Source of the DNA: Flammeovirgaceae bacterium
Lineage (GTDB): Bacteria > Bacteroidota > Bacteroidia > Cytophagales > Cyclobacteriaceae
Length of the DNA: 41,572 nt
Direction: 5' to 3'
NCBI GenBank assembly: GCA_021300095.1
Contig: JAJTHV010000024.1
Span: 1 to 41,572 of the forward strand
Shown: positions 34,401 through 39,100 of the stretch, piece by piece
Layout: each line of letters starts with the position of its first letter
How positions within the stretch are numbered: position 1 is the first letter of the stretch
Position numbers and translations under genes: made by a program
The notes under the pieces: generated by a model
Databases searched by the model: none
What the model was told of the DNA's origin: nothing
Seen by the model: only the letters and a program-made list of their open reading frames with translations

Positions 34401-35896
34401 GGGGATCACAGCGACTAAACACACCTTGGGGAGGAACAGTTGCCACCAATTATGTGTGGAGTTTTACAGCAAGAACCACCGCGACTCCTTCCGGAGCTCG
34501 GCAGGATATCTACCGTAATGGAAGAAGAATTGCCAATGATATTACCATGGCATCTTTCACTGGCAACAATAGCAATTTTATTTTAGGGTCAGCTGGCGGA
34601 GGAAGTTATTTCAATGGTGACATAGATGAAGTAGTGTTCTATAAAGGACCTTTATCATTGTCGCAATTGCAACGTATTCAAAGTTACTTGGCTATTAAGT
34701 ATGGCATCACCTTGGACCAGACTACCGCTAGCAGTTATTATGCTTCTGATTGGAATGGTACTACCGGCACGGTGGTTTGGGATGCAACAACTGCCGGAAC
34801 TTATCGAAATGACATTACGGTAATTGGTCGTGATGATAGTTCTGGTCTTAGCCAAAAGCAGTCCGCTAGCGTAAATGCAAATAATGTATTGACGATTGGA
34901 AATACAGACATTGCAGCAGATAATAGTTCGAACTCAAATTCATTTATTGCGGATAAGAGTTTCTTTTCATGGGGTCATAATAATCAAGTAATGGCCGCAT
35001 TGACGGGCACAGACTTCGGAACCACTGTAAATGCAGAAGTGATATTGGCGCGCCTGGCTAGAACTTGGTTTTCGAAAGAGACTGGCACAGTTGGAACATT
35101 AAAATTGCGCTTCAATATGGCCAATGTAGTAGGAGTTAGCGGGTTTGTGGGGAATAACGACTTGAACGATGTTCGATTATTGGTGGACGCAGATGGAGTA
35201 TTTGCAACAGGATCAACTTCCATTGCACCATCCAGTGTAAACAACACCACGGATATCGTGGAGTTTGATTATGATTTTGCAGCAGGAACCGGCTTCTATT
35301 TTTCGATAGGCAGTGTTAATCTGGCAACCGCACCATTGCCAGTTGAGTTGATCAGCTTTACAGCAACACCAGATCAGGATGGAGTTATTTTGAAATGGGC
35401 AACAGCTTCGGAATTAAATAACGAGTATTTTGAAGTGGAATCTTCTATTGATGGAAAAAACTGGAGCGTTGTGGCTAAAGTAACGGGTATGGGTACTAAA
35501 TCTACCCGCACGGATTACCAACAACTCGATGCAACTCCCTATCAGGGAATATCCTATTACCGTTTAAAGCAAGTTGATTTTGACGGAAAATCAACCTATT
35601 CGAATATAGAGCAAGTTGATTTTCATAATAGTATTAAGTTGACAGTGTCGCCTAATCCATCGAATGGAAACAGTACAGTTAAACTCAAGCTGAATGCCGT
35701 GCCATCGGGTTCACAATTGTTGATACGCGTCACAAGCTTGCAAGGCATTGAGCTAGTGCGTCATCAGATTCAACTGACAGAAAAGAATAGTGTAGAGCAA
35801 CAATTGGATGTGAAAGGATTAGCGAATGGAACCTACCTCATCACAGCCGAGTTTGACGGACAAGTTCGTCAGGCGAAACTGATTGTAACTCACTAA
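25496..35896 (+). CDS. Giant T9SS-secreted multi-module protein (LamG-like repeats)
   Basis: A protein of about 3466 residues. The signal peptide spans about 1-22 ('LLLVVILCPFLSNSQ'). Eight tandem modules of roughly 390-440 residues fill 23-3280. Each module has a concanavalin/LamG-like beta-sandwich half opening 'PGGV...W.K.D.GV...W.DQSG', a joining segment 'IESYLAIKYGITL', and a second half with 'ITGIGRDD.S.LDQ.KS.S.N', 'DKGGAFATD..F..WG' and 'R.WK....GTPG.V..S..L'. A fibronectin-like domain ('LPVELISFTATPD', 'SYYRLKQVDFDG') covers about 3281-3375, and a type A T9SS sorting domain ('VSPNPSNGNSTVKL' to 'QAKLIVTH') covers 3386-3466. It is probably exported through T9SS and surface-anchored or released, acting in adhesion or glycan binding. 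No catalytic residues were recognised. A terminator follows 13 bases after the stop. Confidence 0.85.
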   Translation: MKRLPLWLLLVVILCPFLSNSQSPGGVSTNLRTWVKGDVGVTGTTNVSVWADQSGLGNNFSQGTVANQPALVTNDINGHATINFSGSTTIMTPGAAVANLNTTVFTVAIPMINTSWRTMFRGTASDHPLIVQSGGTTLGYFDNDNGGLQSSGFTWLQNEVAMVGLEMRASNVNFRKNGVQGLSISTINLSGLSLNFFGNFQGNGQPFGRIAETIIYNSATALTTTEKERIESYLAIKYGLTLAHNYLASDGSVLWDVTANAGFNNNITGIGRDDASALDQQASSSINTAGSVRMDEGAAFASDLNFILWGDNGATGSNSNVPSPYFFRSAKTWRAAVIGTPGNVTFSVNLQTIGFPVTASASDYVLLKDTDTDFSSGATTHTVGANLVGNTLTFTGVSFNNGDYFAIAAVNAGLPGGVAGPIFWVKGDVGVTGTTDVSSWTDQSGLATNATQGTLANQPSQIVNDLNFHSTIDFSGNTDFFSITNAPANLNSTIFTVAIPRINTNWRTMFRGTTSDHPLIIQSGGTGLGYFDGDNGGFRSSGFTWLQNEAALVGVEMKAGDVNFRKNGVQGTSIATINLAGLNLNSFGNYTTNSQQFGRIAETIIYNSATPLTATEKEKIESYLAIKYGITLSHNYLASDGFVLWNVTTNASYNNNVTGIGRDDLSSLDQQKSLSVNSTGSVTLDKGAAFTTDKSFILFGDDAGAGSSSNVSVTYAARATRIWKTAVTGTPGVVNFSVNLQSIGFPNTGAAADYVLLQDSDTDFSTGATAHTSGVTLVGNTLSFTGVSFNDGAFFTVAAANVSLPGGIAGNLTVWLKANAGLERAGNVAASNGDALVRWVDQSGFGRNYTAVAGPTMQSNTLNFNPAAEILAGGFDAPVGSELSNDWTVFFISQKLASDNNGRLFDGHTGNFLWAHWGTYTNSIFLNSIPSNFNSGIATTTGIQNLRLHSYKRESVGGTLEARADGTLLSTFGSSNSANGIRIDINTGVFSAGESSHSRVGEMIIYNSALSSTDVNKIESYLGVKYGITLTHDYVATNGTTLWDVTANTGYNNNITGIGRDDEAGLSQPKSLSINASGSVTLDKGGAFGTNKDFILWGDNGLTGTSANVSSSYSARSNKIWKTSVKGTPGAVDFSVNLLTTGFPNSGNAASYVILKDTDTDFTSGATTHNTGASIVGNTLSFTGVTFNDGEFFTIAASNIILPGGIAGTVFWVKGDEGVTVTTDVSNWADQSGIGNDAFQNTAANQPSLLNNAVNFHAAIDFSGSTDVMTPITAPANLNTTVFTVAIPAVNTSWRTMFRGTVNDHPIIVQSGGTQLGYFDNDNNGFKASGFTWLQNETALVGLEMRTGDVNFRKNGAQGASINTINLAGLNLNNFGNSQGGTQPFGKIAETIIFNTVSPLTTAEKERIESYLAVKYGLTLTHNYVAGDASVYWDITNNAGYNNNITGVGRDDVSGLDQRKSKSSNSGSVLTIEKTSSFATNKDFWMAGDNGGSLGASTTNTHPSYPMRVTRVWKADLNGTPGVVDISFDLGTGIYNSGLVTDYALLFKTGDTDFSTGATAYTTGASIVSNVITFTNVPIADGDFFTLALPRVVAPGGVINGLNVWLKANDGVYSDAGVTLATDGGTVQRWGDQTTLSNHATNTGSPVWNSSNNLINFNPTLYYDGASGHNLTYSSTNQYTVVTMGRMEGTQNRRMFSSRTGNVLLGTWNGREDVFYLDANPSLLTGLTASTNPKLYTTTRASSGAYQFLRNGFPLYSGASSFNSTVRLGIANGGAQAGEASRAYISEVIQYDRDLSTSELNRVNSYMAIKYGVSLDQTTPTNYVSANGTVVWDATVNSGYKFNITGIGRDDASGLSQPKSKSINAGAPVIVDKGGAFASDLDFMVWGSNSSYLTPTNINAHPSYPYRVGKIWRMDISGTPGTVSVSFDLSAGIYNTNNPVDYALLIKNADNNFGTGATAHTTGASFNGTILTFTGVNFTDGDFFTLALPNVPAPGGVVNDMTLWLKSDKGVSGALNASAWDDQSGNGFNVLQNSAGNQPAIQTNRINFNPTLQFDGANDFLSLTGGILGNVNTFNDVYAFVVSRTNTISASSIFFETTSGAGPQFNFHSPWSDNNLYWDAGNSGTNRLGVNWGGTINTPFMWGLQASTTATPTGARQDIYRNGFRIANDATMNGFTGNNNNFFIGSSSATSNFYNGDIGEVIIYTGPLTTIKTQQIQSYLALKYGITINGFDYLSSAGTSIYRNTTAQVSYSRDIAGIARDDNSALDQRKSKTINTTGDLITIANGDFTTPTSFTNNLESLVWGHNGLVTQADAATPAYTHNGVSIVRQLARVWSTEKIGSPSGNAIVEVDMSFVIGPSGPGTNSTSDIRLLVDNDATFGNSSAGERAYNSTSIAGNKIYFSVPYVDIPSNQGFFSIGSVNAATAPLTTPSPGGLAVDLRLWIKADAGVTGGVNASAWTDQSPNAFVLNQANGANQPTVLATGANSNPAIQFDGVSDDMVISNGVFKTLTHSDVYIYAVSKALTIKSAKLTNENTVSGTSGFYAPWVDNNIYWDAGDAGANNRLLTAWGGAINVPYLWSAGASITATPSSAKQDILRNGLRIANDNTFTAFTGNNTNFTLGSQVGSNYYNGELSEMIIITSPMTSAQQLRLHSYLAVKYGITLDQTTPQNYVASDGTVIYDAVTTNSGFRSDIAGIGRDDISALDQRKSQSVNPRSAVQIDKGGAFATDKTFLMWGSDNAVLGLTTTNAHPSLTYRVSRAWRTDFTGAPGAVNVIFDLSAGIYNSGNAADYLLLVKNSNSNFSTGATTYTGTLVGSLLTFSGINFVDGDFFSLGVANMPAPGGVVPNLHYWIKADAGVTGATTVSAWADQSGNGFNVIQNAVASQPTLQNNRTNFNPALQFDGTNDQLTLFGGIMGTSTYTDFHAIMVTRTNTVVASSVFFETQASGGRINIHLPWSDNNLYWDAGSAGGSQRLNTPWGGTVATNYVWSFTARTTATPSGARQDIYRNGRRIANDITMASFTGNNSNFILGSAGGGSYFNGDIDEVVFYKGPLSLSQLQRIQSYLAIKYGITLDQTTASSYYASDWNGTTGTVVWDATTAGTYRNDITVIGRDDSSGLSQKQSASVNANNVLTIGNTDIAADNSSNSNSFIADKSFFSWGHNNQVMAALTGTDFGTTVNAEVILARLARTWFSKETGTVGTLKLRFNMANVVGVSGFVGNNDLNDVRLLVDADGVFATGSTSIAPSSVNNTTDIVEFDYDFAAGTGFYFSIGSVNLATAPLPVELISFTATPDQDGVILKWATASELNNEYFEVESSIDGKNWSVVAKVTGMGTKSTRTDYQQLDATPYQGISYYRLKQVDFDGKSTYSNIEQVDFHNSIKLTVSPNPSNGNSTVKLKLNAVPSGSQLLIRVTSLQGIELVRHQIQLTEKNSVEQQLDVKGLANGTYLITAEFDGQVRQAKLIVTH
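25562..26734 (+). repeat. Module 1 of the giant protein (class A-x)
   Basis: First half class A ('FTVAIPMINTSWRTMFRGTA', 'GFTWLQNEVA', 'NFRKNGVQG'); second half class x ('FSVNLQTIGFPVTASASDYV'). About 391 residues. Confidence 0.8.
26735..27903 (+). repeat. Module 2 of the giant protein (class A-x)
   Basis: First half class A ('FTVAIPRINTNWRTMFRGTT', 'NFRKNGVQG') and second half class x ('FSVNLQSIGFPNTGAAADYV'). Closest relative of module 1, with clear similarity also at base level. Confidence 0.8.
27904..29098 (+). repeat. Module 3 of the giant protein (class B-x)
   Basis: First half class B ('NGDALVRWVDQSG', 'VFFISQKLASDNNGRLFDGH') joined to a class x second half ('FSVNLLTTGFPNSGNAASYV'). 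Confidence 0.8.
29099..30273 (+). repeat. Module 4 of the giant protein (class A-y)
   Basis: First half class A again ('FTVAIPAVNTSWRTMFRGTV', 'NFRKNGAQG') but the second half is class y ('THPSYPMRVTRVWKADLNG', 'SFDLGTGIYNSG'). Confidence 0.8.
30274..31471 (+). repeat. Module 5 of the giant protein (class B-y)
   Basis: First half class B ('GGTVQRWGDQTTLSN', 'MGRMEGTQNRRMFSSRTGN') with a class y second half ('AHPSYPYRVGKIWRMDISG', 'SFDLSAGIYNTN'). Confidence 0.8.
31472..32784 (+). repeat. Module 6 of the giant protein (class C-z)
   Basis: First half class C ('FHSPWSDNNLYWDAGNSG', 'ARQDIYRNGFRIANDATMNG') with a longer class z second half ('IVRQLARVWSTEK', 'DIRLLVDNDATFG'). Confidence 0.8.
32785..34010 (+). 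repeat. Module 7 of the giant protein (class C-y)
   Basis: First half class C ('YAPWVDNNIYWDAGDAG', 'AKQDILRNGLRIAND') with a class y second half ('AHPSLTYRVSRAWRTDFTG', 'FDLSAGIYNSG'). Confidence 0.8.
34011..35336 (+). repeat. Module 8 of the giant protein (class C-z)
   Basis: First half class C ('HLPWSDNNLYWDAGSAG', 'ARQDIYRNGRRIANDITMAS') and class z second half ('ILARLARTWFSKE', 'DVRLLVDADGVFA'). Followed by the fibronectin-like and sorting domains. Confidence 0.8.
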
Positions 35897-35909
35897 AGAA
35901 AGTGTCAAT

Positions 35910-35940
35910 AAAAAAGCCTCGCATTTCACGGGGCTTTTTT
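35910..35940. terminator. Bidirectional intrinsic terminator
   Basis: AAAAAAGCCTCG (35910-35921) pairs with CGGGGCTTTTTT (35929-35940) through one G-U pair around a 7-base loop. The T tract on the plus strand and the A tract on the 5' side make it work in both directions. It separates the giant gene from the convergent Asp-box operon. Confidence 0.88.
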
Positions 35941-35962
35941 GTTTCATATAAATTTTGGATGG

Positions 35963-38900
35963 TTAATTCACTATTGGATTTTTCTTGATCATGATTACGT
36001 CTACTCCTTTTTCTTTTGCCAACGAATTAATCCGCTCCGTATTTTGCTGAATCGTTTGCTGTAATTTAGTTAGCTCTTCGTCAATAATTTTTGAAAGCTG
36101 CTGACGTACTTCTTCTCCTTGTTGTGTAGGTGGAAAATCTCCGGCAGCCTGCTCGCTCAGTAAGTGAGCCAATCGATTATTGATTTTGATTCCATAATTC
36201 AATGGATCTTGTACGCTCTTGTTTTTGGTTTGGTGTAAGTTGTTTTCGTGTTGCGTCAATTCAGTTTCAAACTTTTTCACCAAATCCAACAACTCTTTGT
36301 ATTGCGCTTCGCTGCCCATTTTATTTTTCAATGAACCAAGATCTTCTTTAATCTTTCGAATATCAATTACACCTTGATTGGCTTCGCTCACTTTGTCGCG
36401 CACTTTCACTAAGAAATCAAATTGTGCTTGAAATTCTTCTGCGGTGGTGTTGATGCGTGGGTCTTTCAAGATTTCAAATTCTTGTTCAAGACTTTGATCG
36501 TTCACTGTTAGCAGAACTTTGTATTTGCCGGGCACCACTTTGGGTCCAATATTGGGCGACCCATAAAACACCAGTCCCGGAAATGACTGAAACCCGGGGT
36601 AACGCATATCCCAAACAAAACGATTTCCACCGGCTTTTATCTTTAGCTGTTGATTTCGTTCTTTTGATTGGTTACTGAATGTGCGAATCACTTTCCCATT
36701 GTTTTCCACGAAAGTGATTTTTACTTCATCTTTTTCATCTAGCGCCTTTAGATAAAAATGAACCATCACACCGCCCGGATGATTTTCGCCTTCGCCCTTG
36801 CGCGGCTCGCGATATCCACCTTGACTTGGCATCCGGTAAGTGGGCATTGGCTTATAGAGGATTCGATCTTTTGATGCCAACTCTGAAGTTAGTTGCTGGA
36901 GAGGTGTTAGGTCATCAATCATCCAAAATCCACGGCCATGTGTTGCTGCAATGAGATTGTCATTCTTCACAGTAAGATCAGCAATTGGCACGGGAGGAAT
37001 ATTTAGTTTGAATGAATTCCAACTCGCGCCATCGTCAAAGGAAACCCACATTCCTTTTTCGGTGCCTGCATATAACAAGCCCGGACGCTTGAGGTCTGCA
37101 CGCACGACACGTGCAAACTCTTCGGAGGGAATTCCTTGCGTGATTTGAGTCCACGTCTTGCCATAGTCGGTGGTTTTGTAAATGTACGGAGTGTAGTCGC
37201 CAAACTTGTACGAGGTGGCAACTGCGTATGCACCGCCTTTCACAAATGGATTTACATCAATACTGTTCCACATGTTGTATTTTGGCGAAGTAGGTGGTGT
37301 TACGTTCTTCCAACTTTTCCCACCATCAGTGGTTACATGGATTAATCCATCATCCGATCCGGTCCAGATTTCATCTTTCGTAAAAGGTGATTCTGTAATC
37401 ACAAAGATGTTAGCATAATATTCAGCACCCGTATTGTCTTGTGTGATCGGGCCTCCGGATGATTTGATCGTTTCGGGTTCACCACGCGTCAGGTCCGGAC
37501 TAATCTCTTGCCAGCTTTGACCTCCATTGGTAGTGGCATGCAAGTGATTGGATCCGGCAAATAGTTTTTTGGGATCGTGTTTGCTGAACACCAACGGATA
37601 ATTCCAGTTGAAGCGATATTTCATTACTTCAACACCCGAACCCGCGGGAAGATCGGGCCACACATTGGTGCTACGCTCCTGACCGTTTTCGAGATTCTGC
37701 ATGCTCATGTAGCCTTTATAATCACTACCATAAATGATGGAAGGATTGAGCGGATCAGGAGCAAGATGCGCGCTTTCGCCAATCGAGAGCGCCACCCAAT
37801 CTTTATCAGAAATAGAACTTCCGTTGGTACGATGTGAAATTCGTACGCTCGTGTTGTCTTGCTGCGCTCCTAAAATGTGATACGGAAATGCGTTGTCGGT
37901 GGTGACGCGATAAAATTGTGCCGTAGGTTGATTATGATAAGTAGTCCAATTTTCGCCACCGTCATTTGAAATTTGGGCGCCACCATCATCTGCAATCGCC
38001 ATGCGCTTGTTGTTGGTAGGGTCGATCCACAAATCGTGGTGATCACCATGCGGTGCATCCTTCAGCTCAAATGTTTTGCCACCGTCCTTCGATACACCAT
38101 AACTCACGTTCATCACAAAGACTTTGTCTTCGTTTTGTGAATCAGCGTAAATGCGGCAATAGTACCACGCCCTTTGTAGCAATGCACGATCCTGATTCAC
38201 ACGTGTCCACGTGCTGCCGGCATCATCCGATCGGTAGATTCCGGGGGCTTCGGTGTTTTCAATGATCGACCAAATACGATTGGAGTTAACAGGTGAAACG
38301 GTCACTCCGATAATGCCATTGATTCCTTTCGGCATCCCGGGCTTGTCTGACAAATTTTCCCACGTCTCTCCACCGTCTGTACTTTTATACAATTTTGAAT
38401 CAGGGCCACCACTGTCCATGCGATAGCCATTGCGTTTCATGCTCCACATGGCAGCATATAGAATGCGTGGGTTGTTGGGATCCATCACCAAATCACCAGC
38501 CATGGTAGAAGAATTGATATACAGAATTTTTTTCCACGTGGTGCCGCCATCGGTGCTTTTGAAAATTCCACGCATTTCATTCGGCTTCCACAGATTCCCC
38601 ATTGCGGCCACATACACTACGTCTGCATTTTTTGGATGAATACGAATACGCGAAATATGTCGCGAATCTTTTAGCCCGATGTGTTTCCATGTTGTGCCCG
38701 CATCGGTTGATCGCCACACGCCCCAGCCACTCGATACATTGTTGCGCAACGTTTGTTCGCCTTCGCCCACATAGATTACGTTTGGATCACTAGGTGCTAC
38801 AGCTACTGCGCCAATCGTTCCACCAAAATAATTATCAGTGAGGTTCTCCCATGATTGCCCTGCGTCTTTTGTGCGCCACACTCCACCACCCACAGTGCCG

Positions 38901-39094
38901 AAGTAATACAAATTCGGGTTGCCTACTACACCTGTGACGGTACATGATCTACCTCCGCGGTAAGGCCCCACTTCGCGCCAACGTACGCCAGAGTAAAGAG
39001 CAGCATCAAACGAAAGTGTAGCTGTCTGTGGTTTTTTTTGTGCCCACACATCTGCGACAAGCAGGGCAAGTATGAAAAGAACGATTTGCTTCAT
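35963..39094 (-). CDS. Secreted Asp-box beta-propeller protein (sortilin/VPS10-like, 'glycosyl hydrolase' BNR type)
   Basis: A 1043-residue protein with a signal peptide (about 1-18, ending 'ADVWAQ'). About eleven Asp-box motifs (S/T-x-D-x-G-x-x-W/F) run from about residue 74 to 700: 'RTKDAGQSW', 'RSTDAGTTW', 'KSTDGGTTW', 'KSTDGGETW', 'RSDDAGSTW', 'VSKDGGKTF', 'SNDGGENW', 'TTNGGQSW', 'TTDGGKSW', 'KTTDYGKTW', 'SFDDGASW'. This is the hallmark of sortilin- and sialidase-like propellers. The region 740-870 is a beta-sandwich ('GGNRFVWDMRYPGF', 'VVPGKYKVLLTV') and 880-1030 is a coiled-coil helical tail. No T9SS sorting domain is present. Asp-boxes are structural, so the 'hydrolase' name does not establish catalysis; no sialidase Arg triad was identified. 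It starts 6 bases after its paralogue's stop. Confidence 0.8.
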   Translation of the reverse strand: MKQIVLFILALLVADVWAQKKPQTATLSFDAALYSGVRWREVGPYRGGRSCTVTGVVGNPNLYYFGTVGGGVWRTKDAGQSWENLTDNYFGGTIGAVAVAPSDPNVIYVGEGEQTLRNNVSSGWGVWRSTDAGTTWKHIGLKDSRHISRIRIHPKNADVVYVAAMGNLWKPNEMRGIFKSTDGGTTWKKILYINSSTMAGDLVMDPNNPRILYAAMWSMKRNGYRMDSGGPDSKLYKSTDGGETWENLSDKPGMPKGINGIIGVTVSPVNSNRIWSIIENTEAPGIYRSDDAGSTWTRVNQDRALLQRAWYYCRIYADSQNEDKVFVMNVSYGVSKDGGKTFELKDAPHGDHHDLWIDPTNNKRMAIADDGGAQISNDGGENWTTYHNQPTAQFYRVTTDNAFPYHILGAQQDNTSVRISHRTNGSSISDKDWVALSIGESAHLAPDPLNPSIIYGSDYKGYMSMQNLENGQERSTNVWPDLPAGSGVEVMKYRFNWNYPLVFSKHDPKKLFAGSNHLHATTNGGQSWQEISPDLTRGEPETIKSSGGPITQDNTGAEYYANIFVITESPFTKDEIWTGSDDGLIHVTTDGGKSWKNVTPPTSPKYNMWNSIDVNPFVKGGAYAVATSYKFGDYTPYIYKTTDYGKTWTQITQGIPSEEFARVVRADLKRPGLLYAGTEKGMWVSFDDGASWNSFKLNIPPVPIADLTVKNDNLIAATHGRGFWMIDDLTPLQQLTSELASKDRILYKPMPTYRMPSQGGYREPRKGEGENHPGGVMVHFYLKALDEKDEVKITFVENNGKVIRTFSNQSKERNQQLKIKAGGNRFVWDMRYPGFQSFPGLVFYGSPNIGPKVVPGKYKVLLTVNDQSLEQEFEILKDPRINTTAEEFQAQFDFLVKVRDKVSEANQGVIDIRKIKEDLGSLKNKMGSEAQYKELLDLVKKFETELTQHENNLHQTKNKSVQDPLNYGIKINNRLAHLLSEQAAGDFPPTQQGEEVRQQLSKIIDEELTKLQQTIQQNTERINSLAKEKGVDVIMIKKNPIVN

Positions 39095-39100
39095 AAGCTC

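Noticed and set aside
26255-35250. Several antisense open frames (60-97 codons) inside the giant gene
   Set aside because: They recur at the same place in different modules because the codons there repeat, and their translations look like shadows of the sense strand.
25562-35336. Regularly spaced repeats as a CRISPR array or non-coding satellite
   Set aside because: Period is about 1.2 kb, one reading frame stays open throughout, and conservation is at protein level; these are protein modules.
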